Positions 1 through 11,376 of a stretch of 64,000 nucleotides of DNA are shown piece by piece. Below the pieces are notes generated by a model that was given only the letters and a program-made list of their open reading frames with translations, made no database searches and was not told the DNA's origin. The stretch lies in NCBI GenBank assembly GCA_025642075.2, contig JAODUO010001333.1, forward strand, positions 62,001 through 126,000, read 5' to 3'. How positions within the stretch are numbered: the first letter of the stretch is position 1; every line of letters begins with the position of its first letter. The DNA comes from Ridgeia piscesae. Taxonomy: Eukaryota > Annelida > Polychaeta > Sabellida > Siboglinidae. The position numbers and the translations under genes were made by a program.

Positions 1-69
1 GCATGCTTATGGTGTGACCATACTTATGTGCACCTGCATGGGCATGTGTTTACTAATTAACAACCTCAC

Positions 70-225
70 CTTCACATCTTCCATACACCCTTCAATCTCC
101 ATATCAAATGTGATGTGCAGAAGTCTTCCACACAGTTTTCCCACAACTGAGCCCTCAATCTTCAGACGGCAATGTTCCTCAACCTTTGCCTTTGTGAGAG
201 GGCCAGTAATTGGCCATGTGACTGG
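70..225 (-). CDS. M5 e7: VWDE linker, second part (last exon in window)
   Basis: 156 bp, phase 0 to 0. PVTWPITGPLTKAKVEEHC, KIEGSVVGKLCGRLLHITFD, GCMEDVK. Donor GTGAGG. Bases 1-69 match the intron start below M4 e7, so e8 is expected just outside the window. Confidence 0.86.
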
Positions 226-276
226 CTGAAATGATTATACCTGTTCATGTTAACTAATGCAAAGGTGGTAATAGGG

Positions 277-948
277 CCTGTAACTGGGTCACGATAGATG
301 GCGAGACTTCACGCGATTGGAGCTGATTGAGGACTGTACACAGGAATAATATTATAACGATGGATGACAGTTGTAGCTTCCAACTGATAAATACTAGGAA
401 TATCAGGTCATAAATATATTGCGTTATACCTTTCTTATTTTAAATGCACAATTTAATATTGAGATTACCAATGTCACAAGCACATAGCGATTTACATAGT
501 GCAGAGAGTATACAAAATTTTAGGCCGTTTGGTTTTTTACGGGATTTGCATTTTACACCGCTTTACGTTGTGGTTCCACAACAGTTCAATAAGCACGTAT
601 ATCTTACAATCACAACATTATATACATTTGCCCGAAAACAGGGTGTACTGCGCGAAAGATGGCATTCTTCTTAAGCCATACACAAGTACTAGCCAGCGAT
701 TCCACGGTAACCACCATAATAATTGATTAAAATGCATGATTTCTGTGATCATTGTTACCGGCAATGTGTTCCGCTGCTTCCGTTTGTAATTATTCTTTGA
801 ACAAGATAACTGTGAAACACTATTTGGGGACAGTCCGATTATTACAATCAAAAACAAAACGAAGTTTTTTATGTCAGCATAGAGAATATGGACTTCCTGC
901 CCCCAAGTGCCCCCAACCTCGTTTTTGAGAGCGAGACTTACATGGCCT
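277..948. mobile_element. 0.67-kb insertion in intron 6 of M5, empty site in M4
   Basis: M4 reads GGTGGTAATAGAAACATTATGG (17265-17286) without a break. In M5 the same two halves are split after GGTAATAG by 0.67 kb that starts GGCCTGTAACTGGG and ends GACTTACATGGCCTATAG. The ATAG on both sides may be a short target duplication. The ends are weakly inverted (GGCC.TGTAA). A 76-codon open frame at 444-674 resembles nothing I know. Class not determined. Confidence 0.6.
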
Positions 949-1158
949 ATAGAAACATTATGGTCATGTAAAACATAACATTATGATACAAGTCATGATC
1001 ACAAGTAATTATATGCCAATTAAAGTATAGACAAAAGTAGTATAAATCGCAAAAAAAATGACTGAATAAAAAAACATAATATGACACCAGCTATAATGCT
1101 TTAATAAATTCTGACAGGCCTACACAATGTATATTACTTGTGTTTGTGTACACACACA

Positions 1159-1197
<39 letters not shown>

Positions 1198-1200
<3 letters not shown>

Positions 1201-2484
1201 CTGGTTCGATACCAGGTTTTGTTTGATACCGATCGATACCTGAATTTTGTTCAATACTCGATACTCGATTCTTACGTTATACATCTAATATTCACATAGA
1301 ATATAGTTCCCAGTAGAAGCACAGTATGCAATAGAAGTAGTGGTTTGATACCAGAATTCTTCGATATTGATCGATATATTGCTGCTTCGATCCCAGAATT
1401 CTTCGATATCAATCAATACCAGATTTTTATTTGATACTCGAAATTTACCTTGTAAGTCTAATTCAGTACAGTAGAGTTATCCAAAGAGACACACTATCAT
1501 CTTAGAGTAATGCCACAGAAACACACACAATATTGCACTTGTAGGGAAATATATGATAATTTTAGTCATTTTATTTAAGTAAACAAACAATAGTTTCAAT
1601 ATAATTGATTACTGTTGTAAAACTAAAAGGTAATTGTAATATAATATTAAAACAATAAAGACAACTGCAATAAAATACCTAGTGACAAATACATTAATTA
1701 ATTGCACTGAATTCAAGTTGATTATCAGGTTTTGATAGTTTCTTGGATGGTGGATAGTTGGAAAACTGCCAAAAAACTGCTGAACGTTGCGACTTGTTGT
1801 CGTTCGTCTTGGTTGAGGGTGTCGTATACGGCAAACTGTGGCACCACCAAACAGCAAAACAGCGCCACCAAACGGAACCCGGATAAACAAAGCTTGAGCA
1901 TCGCGCTCGAATAATAATTATTTATATTAATAATAGTATTATTAAATTAGTTCATAAATACTAGTGCGTGCAATAAACACTCTACACAAATATTATAGCA
2001 TGTGTGTTTTTGTACGCATAACCGAAAGCAAAGTAGGGAGACAGACGGCATGGTAGTGCCACCCAACGAGAGAGTCATAAACCTTCGTCTGGATAACTAA
2101 GCTAAATAGTCTTAGCGAAGTATGAACTAGGCTAAGATCGCGCACATAAAACAGTTTTTATACAGACTAACTCTACAATAAAGTTTTAGAAAATAATTCA
2201 CGTTTGATTTTACATTATTGTTTTAAACAACCACGTCTAAGCAGCGAAGCGCTGTGGCGGTAGCTCCCGTAAACAACGACGTCATCGTCACATCGACAAC
2301 GATGTTCCGCCTTCGCATCGACGTTGGCGAATGGACTCGATGTCGAAGTATCGAAGATATCGAAGGTATCGAACAGTGGGCGTTCGATACCACAAATATC
2401 GAAGTATTGCGATACCACTAAGTATCGGTTTCAAACTTTCGCAAGTATCGCGATACTTTGATATATCGAATATCGAACCAGCAC
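1198..2484. mobile_element. 1.29-kb element with 14-bp terminal inverted repeats, in intron 6 of M5
   Basis: The ends GTGCTGGTTCGATA (1198-1211) and its exact reverse complement (2471-2484) face inward and sit inside a TA microsatellite. Both ends run into subterminal TCGATA-rich sequence (1215-1445 and 2325-2470). M4 intron 6 has only a short TA tract here, so the module copy without it is an empty site. No transposase frame is visible, so it looks non-autonomous. A hAT-type origin is possible but unproven. Target duplication cannot be read within TA repeats. Confidence 0.72.
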
Positions 2485-2522
2485 TAATATATATACACAC
2501 ATATGTGTGTGTATGTACACAA

Positions 2523-2567
<45 letters not shown>

Positions 2568-2596
2568 AATCTATACAATCTGAGAATTCACCATAC

Positions 2597-2706
2597 CTTG
2601 GGACTGAACTCAAGATCAAACTCAGGGTACTTCCCAGCTGGTGGACCGCCGTCACAACCAAGTGACTGCAACGCTTGACTGAGCAGCATAGATGTGATGT
2701 CTTTTC
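2597..2706 (-). CDS. M5 e6: VWDE linker, first part
   Basis: 110 bp. GKDITSMLLSQALQSLGCDG, GPPAGKYPEFDLEFSPK. Ser replaces Thr and Pro at two sites. Acceptor tacag, donor GTATGG. Confidence 0.85.
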
Positions 2707-2879
2707 CTGTATGAATGTACTTGAACGAGTTTACAGCTACCATCAAATGTTCGCACTTGGTTGAAAACATAATTATACAAATCACACAAGTGTAGTATGA
2801 TGATGATTTCGTACCTATGCAAACACTATTACTATAGTGACAGGAAGAATAGGTGACGAAAAACATTGTGAGTAGTCAG

Positions 2880-3425
2880 GACTGGTAGATGAGGACAGTA
2901 GAAAATGAGGATAGGTGTTGCTGTCAAAAAGAATGCGGGTGCGCAGAGGTACAGTAGTGGACTATAATGAGGAAGTGGATGATGTTGACAACAGTGATTG
3001 ATGACAAGATGAGGATGATGAATCAATATGATCAAGACAGAAGAGAAGAGTTGATGAATGGGACAGAGGCTGACGAGGACTGAGGACAGTGAGAGTTTTA
3101 AGATGTTGTTAGTGAAAAAAGGCACATTGATGAGGAGAACAGTTGATAATGACGACAATAAGTGAACAATCAGGTAACTGGGATGATGATGATTGTTGAT
3201 ACTAATTACTGTTAGTAATTACTACAGAAGGTGATAAGGACACAGAATGATGATGATCACAACAACTGACTTTAAGGACAGTGTAAGAAGTGATCTAGGG
3301 ATAATGAGGACTATGGATGATGAGAACAGTATATGAGGAAGACAGTGGTGAGGATGTGAATGATGTCGACAGAGGATGATGAGGACAATGGCTAATGAAG
3401 ACATAGATTGGTGAGGACAGAGATT
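2880..3425. repeat. GATGAG/GGACAG minisatellite, intron 5 of M5
   Basis: Degenerate units such as GATGATGAGGACAGTGGATG, GATGAGAACAG and GATGTTGACAACAG. Matching arrays lie in intron 5 of every module that has e5 and e6. Confidence 0.8.
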
Positions 3426-3527
3426 GTTTTCGTATTTGTTTCTCGATATCACTGTCAATGTAATTACAATATCAACATATATTGTTTCGAGAAATAGGAG
3501 AGCAACAAATGCCAGATTAGTACCCAC

Positions 3528-3715
3528 CTCTGCCAGTGCTGGTGGCTGACACACAGTTGACCACGTCACGGCCTGGGGCACATGTCTGCTTGTCACTTGT
3601 GCAGTCACAGTATGTTGGATGCCCTGCTACCACTGAGGTTAGATGACTTGATGGTACCGAGTTTGTCACCAGTTTATTGCAAGAGCCAAAGTACAGCGAG
3701 TCCTTCTGTTCAACT
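3528..3715 (-). CDS. M5 e5: Cys-rich VWD tail
   Basis: 188 bp. RVEQKDSLYFGSCNKLVTNS, PTYCDCTSDKQTCAPGRDVV, NCVSATSTGRG. The acceptor aacag followed by AG fits the two carried bases from e4 to give Arg; the AG two bases on would break the frame. Confidence 0.87.
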
Positions 3716-4011
3716 CTGTTATTGGGAAATATGGTGAGAAATGAGTTACATGATAACGAAACAGACCTATCGGTATGCTCTAAAGACAGAAACAATGTTT
3801 TATGGTGTAATTTATTGACTTCTGTATCAGGATTATAACGTCAATATTTTGCAATTTCTATATAATTATTTTATGCATCGTATTTTTACTTGACACAATA
3901 CATTGTAAAGTATTCCAATACGAATAGTTATTACTAAGTTTTAAGATATCTATATATGAGGACTATCATTTGAAAAATAGCCATGATGACAAACTGGTTT
4001 TAGATTACATG

Positions 4012-4040
4012 CGGTTTTGATTATTTAATAATCAAAACCG
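4012..4040. repeat. 29-bp near-perfect palindrome, intron 4 of M5
   Basis: CGGTTTTGATTATT, one base, then the exact complement AATAATCAAAACCG. Not kept in M4, where the region reads AACTGGTTTTAAACTACTTG. Confidence 0.85.
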
Positions 4041-4126
4041 GTAACTATTTCTCAAATATAGTGATAGGTTTAAAGTTTATGATATTTAGTAAATATACTT
4101 GTCTAGAAGCTTCTTTTTGTTTCAAC

Positions 4127-4246
4127 TGCATCTCAAAGCCTTTTTCTGCTGACTGATATTCATGGTCATGTCACATGACCTACATCATTTGACACAAGCA
4201 ACAGCATGAAAATCAGTCTGCTAAAGAAGGCTGTGAGATGCAAACA
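4127..4246. repeat. Stem-loop segment in intron 4 of M5
   Basis: Two arms of about 40 bp (GCATCTCAAAGCC...CTGACTGATATTCATG and CATGAAAATCAGTCTGC...GGCTGTGAGATGC) pair across a ~45-bp loop. The copy in M4 is at 19120-19240. Confidence 0.72.
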
Positions 4247-4468
4247 AAATCAAGTAAACTTACTAAATATCTGTAATTAATAAAAATGTGTTTAAAAATA
4301 TGTATAAATGTAGAATAAAATTGGTCAGGCAATTAATAAATCAACCAAAACTTCAAATAAAGTAAAATATGCACGATGTCTAAAACCAGACGGATCTATA
4401 ATTCTACATTGATGAATCACTGCGGCAATTAAAGTATTAAGATATAACATTTGAAGTGACAACATTTT

Positions 4469-4517
<49 letters not shown>

Positions 4518-4535
4518 ACATACATATACACATTA

Positions 4536-4870
4536 TACGTGATGTATTCTAATGAAATGAGTCATATGTCAAAAACTAAATAAATTTAGTTAGTCACATC
4601 AGTGGGAAAAAGATATATTGAGATTAACAGCCAAAGTTACTGGACGCTGAACATGGTGTTTACTGAAATTATTACAACATAATTTGAGTATTTTTCAATG
4701 TTTTGTATTAGCAACCCAATCAATCACTCGTGTTTACAGTTAGTGATTGCACACTGCGCCTGCACTCACAGCTCTAATCCAATCAAGGGCCCGCTATCAG
4801 CCCTGTCCTATGTCCAGTGACATTTGTTTACAGACAGCACCTCAGATAAGCTGACGTCAATCGGGATTTC
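4536..4870. repeat. Copy of the M2 intron-14 element in intron 4 of M5
   Basis: Begins GATGTATTCTAATGAAATGAG, after a TA tract, and shares the CACAGCTCTAATCCAATCA block with M2 and M4. About 150 bp of the middle present in M2 and M4 is missing. Same intron position as in M4, so it predates their split. Confidence 0.58.
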
Positions 4871-5151
4871 TGCTACAAGAATCCGAAAGAGGGTGTTCTG
4901 GGGGCAGTTCTGGGCTTGCCCATAGTACAAACTATATCCATTATGCAATGAGCAAAAAACTGAAGAATGCAACTAGAAAAAGTGCGATTTATTTATTATC
5001 GGTTCTATTTTACAAAGTTTTGGTGTAATATTTAAATTCATGAGAATATAATATCTAATATGATCACAAATGTAATTACGTCAAAAATTATTACATATAT
5101 ATATATATATGTATATATATGTGTATATATATATATTTTTTTTTCACCTAC

Positions 5152-5233
5152 CTCCAGGTTTTGATCCACTCTGTTGGCATATTTCCACCAAAAAGGTCAT
5201 TTTGTGGATTATCATCAGCCGACCCACACATGC
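5152..5233 (-). CDS. M5 e4: VWD CGS motif exon
   Basis: 82 bp. GMCGSADDNPQNDLFGGNMP, TEWIKTWR. Donor GTAGGT is followed closely by a T/A run and a TA repeat. Confidence 0.87.
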
Positions 5234-5720
5234 CTGTAGAATGAACAGGTCATTTACGTTGTCATAGATTAACAATGTTTACAGTCTGCCAAAGATTCAT
5301 CATGTTCCCGCATATAGTATGGTTACTCTGTTTTCTTTTCCCACCCGTTTATATACACACACATTCGCGCACACATACGCACATACATGGTTCTATTTAA
5401 AACCTGTCATATTTTCATCCTTAATTTCACCTGTCTTATTTACACACCACATACTCACCCTTCTCTATCAAAGTCGTGTTCTATTTACACTGCAGATTCA
5501 CACGTTTTTATTAAAAATATAATATTTACAATCTAAATTCACAGTACCAAGTAGTCACATTTATCCTGACGATTCACACATTTAAAACAAGACAGTCGTA
5601 CTGTCACACTAGCTCCACGCCTGGTTCTATTTAATACCTGTCATATTTTCATCCTTAGATTAACTCCATCAGTATAATATATATTTCAGCCCTCACCATC
5701 TTCATGCTTGGTGACCTTAC

Positions 5721-5823
5721 CTTCAGTCTGGTTGTAATCAGCTGTTGACAGGTAGATGACAGTATTCAGGAAGATCCCACCTACTCTCTTCACCTGTATC
5801 ACGGTGCCAGTGGGCAGTCTCAC
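5721..5823 (-). CDS. M5 e3: VWD beta strands, to TEG motif
   Basis: 103 bp. VRLPTGTVIQVKRVGGIFLN, YLSTADYNQTEG. A 16-bp minisatellite starts about 45 bp upstream of the acceptor. Confidence 0.88.
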
Positions 5824-5868
5824 CTGAAACACACATTGCTCCCTTTCATTCTTTCTTGTCCAAGCATA

Positions 5869-6022
5869 GTAACTGGACATTTCAGTAACAGGACATTTCG
5901 GTAACTGGACATTTTGGTAAGACATTTTGGTAATAGGACATCTTGGTAACAGACATTTTGGTAATAGGACATCTTGGTAACAGACATTTTGGTAATAAGA
6001 TATCTTGGTAACAGATATTTTG
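5869..6022. repeat. 15-16-bp minisatellite in intron 2 of M5
   Basis: About ten tandem copies of GTAACTGGACATTTCG or GTAACAGACATTTTG, alternating 16 and 15 bp. Lies just upstream of e3. Not present in the same place in M4. Confidence 0.82.
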
Positions 6023-6792
6023 ACAAATCTACTAGCCATACGTTGTAAATTTGTTAAATGCAGCACTGTCAGTTTGTGTATCTGAATATATATATATATA
6101 TATATATATGTATACGTTGTTATTGTTATCGGTGTATTGGGTTTTGGATATACCAGGGCAGTGTTAAATATATACTACTGCAAATACCTGGGTAAATATA
6201 ACTAATAACTAACTTCTGATTACACATCGGTCTCCCGTATGCGGCATTTGAATTATTCCATGTTAGATATTCAATCTGTTATGTGCTGCGGACTAACCTT
6301 TGACAAATTACTGCTGGCTGAGCTGCGGGACGGGCTAAGTTAATGTGGGGTGGGCTGCGGGCCAAGTTACCGCGGGGCTGGCTGCGGGCACAGATTTCCA
6401 GCCCGCGCAGGGCTTTAGTACAAATGCGTACTTTAGTGGCGCCACATTGCGGATTAATTATCTACTCTGTTTAGAAGCGTGACAACGTTCGTACCACTTT
6501 TGAGAAATTAACAGACGCGCACCCAAGCCTTCCCACTCGCACACTGCACGTCTATTAGGGACAAAACGGAATACTGAGGTGAATATATATGAAATTGAGT
6601 TAGAGTGTCTCACTATTAACCAATCACAGGATTTGGCCAAAGGTTGTCTGAATAGAGTGGACTAGTTTCCAATACTTAGTGGAAACACTATTAGTAGCAA
6701 TGCAACATAATTTATTCGAATATATCAACAGGATCAACGTACATGTTTAGTGTACATTTCAGCTATAAAGACTGTCAGAAATGAATACTTAC

Positions 6793-7069
6793 TTTATAGG
6801 CATAACCACCATTGTACTGGTCAATTATTGTGCCTGGTGTCAGATCACCGTTCAGGTAAAGTTGTACTTCAACCTGCGGTATCCTTGAAGCTGGAGTTTT
6901 GTCTGGGCCACAGCTGTCGATGACAATGACATCATCACCAGAACGGATAGCAATGATGCAGTGGCACGCTGCATTTCCGAAGCACCGTCGCTGGAAAGTG
7001 TGCACAGCATATGGCAGAGTCTTGTGTCTGAACATTACCAGTTCACCCTCGATGTAGTTGTCAAAGTTA
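6793..7069 (-). CDS. M5 e2: von Willebrand D domain core
   Basis: 277 bp. Differs from M4 e2 by Ile to Val and Glu to Asp near the C-terminal end (PQVEVQLY, IIDQYNGG). Donor GTAAGT joins YK to VRL of e3. Confidence 0.9.
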
Positions 7070-7284
7070 CTGAAATCATACACAGGTCAAACTTACCATT
7101 ACTCCTACTAAGGAAAGCTACAAACGAAGGTTATTGACTTATTGTTAACATTCTTATTTAAATCTACTATTTATTGCTATATTATTTGGTGCTATATTGC
7201 TTTATATGAATTATTGAAGAACACAATTTGTGTCAATATAGTTTATAATTTAAAAGGAACTTTATTTATCATAAACATGGGCAC

Positions 7285-7620
7285 TCACTTAGACACTCAG
7301 TCACTCTATCAGTCAGTCAGTTGGTAAACCATTCATTCGGTCACTCACCCACCCACTCACTCAGTCAGTCACTCACATACTCACTCAGCCACTCACTCAG
7401 TCACCAACTCAGTCACTCACACAGGCACACACCCAGTCAGTCAATCATTTATTTGGTCACCCAGTCGGTCAGTCTCTCGACCAGGCTGTTGGTCAATCTC
7501 TCGGTCTGTTACTCACTCAATCACTTGGTCATTCATGAATTCCTTCACTCACTCAATGGGTATCTCATTCAATCAGTTACTCACTTAGTTGGTCACCCAG
7601 TCGGTCAGTCAGTTACTCAT
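7285..7620. repeat. Degenerate ACTC/AGTC simple repeat, intron 1 of M5
   Basis: Many CACTCA, CAGTCA and GGTC units, about 330 bp. The open frame on the plus strand (7321-7647) is a product of the repeat. Confidence 0.8.
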
Positions 7621-8049
7621 TACTCATACCGATATGTATTTATGTGACTACTCTTAGTAATAATAATAAAAAAGTGAACTTATGTTTCAACTAAATCGTT
7701 GGAAGCCAAACTCAGAAGTACATCAATACAAATGGGTTAAACTTGCATGCCAAATAATACAATAGTGTCAAATAAGAGCATAACCTGACAGATTGGTCAC
7801 ACTTAAAAATAGTATTGCATAGGTAAGCTAAACAAACATGTCTTTCAGGTCACTGAACATGACGAAAAACAATTGACTAATTCGCCTAATCTTAACAATT
7901 TATGGACCACTGCTTTGGGATCAGAATCTTTGGTCCTAGTATGCCCAAATATCATTAGGCTGGTTGGCATTAAAAACATCATGCAATCCACAACTTCTAT
8001 TACGAGACAAGACAATACATTTCTCCCTAGAAAAGCAAGTTTCACTCAC

Positions 8050-8126
8050 GCTCCGTCAAATGTATTGTAGTGGGGGTCAGTAAGCGCAGAGCATGTTAAT
8101 CCACGGTCCCTGTTAATCACTGTCAC
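8050..8126 (-). CDS. M5 e1: start of von Willebrand D domain
   Basis: 77 bp. Same protein sequence as M4 e1 (CSALTDPHYNTFDGA), with third-base differences such as GGAGC preceded by GAC for GAT. Phase 0 in, two out. Confidence 0.88.
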
Positions 8127-9424
8127 CTGAAATGGTCCACACATACATTAAGTATTCTATATGAAATTCTCAAGAGAATACAAGCTGGAATGAATGCATG
8201 GATAACAATTGGATGGTGGGAAGGCATATATACACATATCGAGGAATCTTGACGGATATGTACTTTGCACATGTGTGACATCAACCAACCTGGATGGCCC
8301 AGACAGCATACATGTGACACAAAAACAGCAGATGGCATAACATTGTGAAACAACTGGCTTAGGAGAATTACTGAAGTACAGACAAGTGAAGAGTGAAAGA
8401 ACTAAGGAGGATTTTAGAACACAATATTATATTGTTTGAAGAAGCTGGTGAGTGTGACAATAAAGTGTGCGTGACATACGGAATAGGGGAAGAACAGTTG
8501 GCAAAAAAAGCATATGCCATTATACCATAGTAGATTGAGAGATATGACATAGATTACACAAGGAGACATTGGTGGAGACAACAGTAAAAGAAACAAAACA
8601 ACAATCACAAATCGAGCACTGGCCAGGATAAAAGCCAGACTCACCATTAATATAGAGGGAAATAAGAGAACACTCCTACTGCCTGGAGCAACAAACCAAG
8701 GGCAACACTCATCATAGTAACAGTGGCATTACAGTAAATCAATATTAAACTTATTGATAGGTGCACCATCTGGAGAAACAGTTTCAATATTCCTCCAACA
8801 AGTGTCAACAGGCAAATGAACAATTGTAAACTATTTAAATAACAACCATAGACCTTTTTTAAGTAATCAGAATTAACTAAGTAAACTAAACTAAATTAAC
8901 TAGAGTAAACTTCTGGCAAATGATTAAAAAAATCAGTAAACATTGGCACCTGAGAGGAAAAATGTACACCAGCATTGCTCCAATATTAGTGAATCAATAT
9001 ATAGGTCCTACTTACATGTAAGCAATCGTTTTATATTATCTCACAAAGGAATTCTTTTTATTATCTATGCATCACATTAAATTGGTGGTTATTAAATGTT
9101 GTTAAATTGAACAACAACCAGCTTGGATGACAGAAAACACAGTTTCTAACTTTCAATTTGCTAGAACCATTACACGTGTGAAATAACATCTGCATTCCCT
9201 TTAATGACATTCTCAATAGGAGTCAGGAACCACAAACAATCAAACATCGCCCAATTATTTATGTAACTCTGCCAACATCTTTATTGATTGAATCGGGAAG
9301 TTCTGGTAAAAGTACCACTTCATATAATTTCTAACTTCAAAGCTGCAACTATGTGAGCTTGTACATTTTAATTAAACAAATGTAATCTGAATTGTGGCAA
9401 AATAGAAACCAAAAAGAAACCCAC

Positions 9425-9841
9425 CTCAATAACTTTGAGGTCAGCAGTAAACTCCTTGATCCCGGTGGATATTTTCTGACTGATGGTCAATTGTCGCTTG
9501 TAGTTCCTATCCTTGATCAAGTCCACCTTTGCCTTGACGGCCAACCGCAGAACCCAGAACCAATTCGTCCCTGTGACCTTGACCCCACACGGAACAATGA
9601 TATTGTCACCATAGGAGTGAGGCCAGCCAATCACAGCCTGGGGGATACTTTTTCCGTCCAAACATATCCTGTCTCCTGATTCAATTCCCAGGATCCCAAA
9701 CACGGTTATCTCACATGTGCCATTCACCGAGGCGACAGTTTCGGATGCCGCACAGATGAATTGTGGGGGAAGTGTCGCAGCAAACTCAACGTATTCAACA
9801 TTCCCTCCCTCAAACACAGTCAATGGGCCCTTGGTCATCAC
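9425..9841 (-). CDS. M4 e17: beta-rich domain before the next VWD
   Basis: 417 bp. VMTKGPLTVFEGGNVEYVEF, CAASETVASVNGTCEITVFG, KSIPQAVIGWPHSYGDNIIV, ending KVIE. Acceptor tgtag, donor GTGGGT. Confidence 0.88.
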
Positions 9842-10164
9842 CTACAGGAACAAGTATAAAATGACATCTTATAATATCATTGGTTATAATTACACCATAA
9901 AAATGAACCAAGCAACTATTACTCTCATTATTATTATTACATCAACAATTTGGGAATAATGGTCTGAAATATCTTCATAATCCTTTATAATATCTCTGTA
10001 CTACTGTTATGATAACAAGGTTTGTATTTCTTTCACAATGTTAGTAGTATAATGAGATTTAAAGTTATAATAAATTACAATCACAGGCAACAGTTTTGGG
10101 TATTTGCAAATATCAGTGTTCCACATTTGTAGACTTAAAGCAAAATAACTGTTGCGATACTTAC

Positions 10165-10254
10165 CTTAATTTCTGGCTTGTAGGGTAGACTGTCCATTGG
10201 ACATTTAACTGTGTTACACTTGCCTTCAAAGCATGCGTAAACACGGCAAACAAT
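10165..10254 (-). CDS. M4 e16: Cys-rich linker exon
   Basis: 90 bp. IVCRVYACFEGKCNTVKC, PMDSLPYKPEIK. Met replaces Thr after the fourth Cys-Pro. Donor GTAAGT. Confidence 0.86.
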
Positions 10255-10764
10255 CTGTACAATTAACAACACAATCTTCTATATGATGTAAGGCTTGCTT
10301 CCACCCAAAGAACAACATAACAAGGACATCAACCATCTCACAGTATATGAAACATGTATCACTCAAAGGTCTTTTACTTTAGAAAATCAGAGAATATCGC
10401 AAAATCCAGGTACACTGTAATTAACTTTAAAAACCTCTTCGGTGCGAGATGCACAAAGCCAAAGTTAGTATATTAATCAGCCCAATAATTAATTATACTT
10501 AAAAATAGACTATACACGTCATTGGAGAAACAGACTACAATACAACTGCAACAGAGTAACACTGCAGTGTACAAGTGTACCTCATTTATTTATTTGTACT
10601 AACTTTCTAGAAAACAAATTGGGGTAGGAAATAAGATTAAATTAAAACAATTTTATTTTAATGTCACGCTACATATTAAAAAAAAAAAAAAATATTAAGC
10701 AGCTAATAACACTTTTTAGATTTGTTTCATTATTAAGTAACAGAGTTCTGAAGACTTTACTTAC

Positions 10765-11030
10765 CTGGTCAATCTTCTGGAGAGATTTAAGTGAATCACC
10801 GGACAACACTGATTCAAACTTTCCACCTGTGGCGTCGGACGAAATGAAGGTGTTTGTCTTAGTGATAGCACCATTGATAATCCACTGGAGTTCATATTTC
10901 ACACTTGTTTCTTTTGCTGTGGAAACATCGCACTTCAGATTGAAGACGCTGAAGTCATCTGTGCCATTTGCTATGGCATTTTCCCTCCACACCAGCTGAA
11001 TGTCTGGCAGTTCGGGCAAACTGGGGTAAT
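10765..11030 (-). CDS. M4 e15: domain resembling Ig
   Basis: 266 bp. YPSLPELPDIQLVWRENAI, FSVFNLKCDVSTAKETSVKY, ELQWIINGAITKTNTF. The NAT sequon seen in the other copies is NAI here and so lost. Begins AT TAC where the others begin AA TAY. Confidence 0.85.
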
Positions 11031-11355
11031 CTGAAACTACCATCACAATTTTTTTAATGAATAATATATACAAAATATATATATCATTTATATATATATA
11101 TATATTTAAATTTTCAACTACAGTTAATTTCAACAAAGGATGAGGCTGAACTGCTTGAATTTTCAATGACACAGGCACATAGAAGTGTCATAGTGTAGTC
11201 ATAATATTGTTTACTCTGTTTTGTTATTCGTGAATTAACATATAATGGCTGCTTAACATACTAGCATGTGCAACAATGCCACCGCACAAAAATTTCCAAA
11301 TTTTCAATTGAACATTTTTCAATACAAATGACATGACATATGGTGAGATACTTAC

Positions 11356-11376
11356 TTCTTGAAAGCTGTTCCAGGG
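11356..11376 (-). CDS. M4 e14: 21-bp micro-exon
   Basis: LEQLSR between split codons. Acceptor ttcag, donor GTAAGT. Arg replaces the Gly of the other modules. Confidence 0.73.

Larger units (their letters stand above)
70..8126 (-). other. Module M5 of VWDE-like array, partial (e1-e7, continues past left edge)
   Basis: Exons e1-e7 are intact; e8 onward lie beyond base 1. Very close to M4: the e2 products differ at two residues and both share the unusual e1 sequence with TDPHY in place of GDPHY. Intron 1 (7070-8049) has an ACTC/AGTC-type simple repeat at 7285-7620. Intron 2 (5824-6792) has a 16-bp minisatellite. Intron 4 (3716-5151) has a 29-bp palindrome, a hairpin segment and a dispersed element. 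Intron 6 (226-2596) is much longer than in M4 (512 bp) because of two insertions. Confidence 0.87.

Noticed and set aside
444..674. 76-codon frame inside the 0.67-kb insertion as a transposon gene
   Set aside because: Too short, no recognisable motif, and overlapping frames of similar length exist.
2331..2678. 115-codon plus-strand frame across the right end of the 1.29-kb element
   Set aside because: Made of TCGATA and TA/CA repeats and antisense to exon e6.
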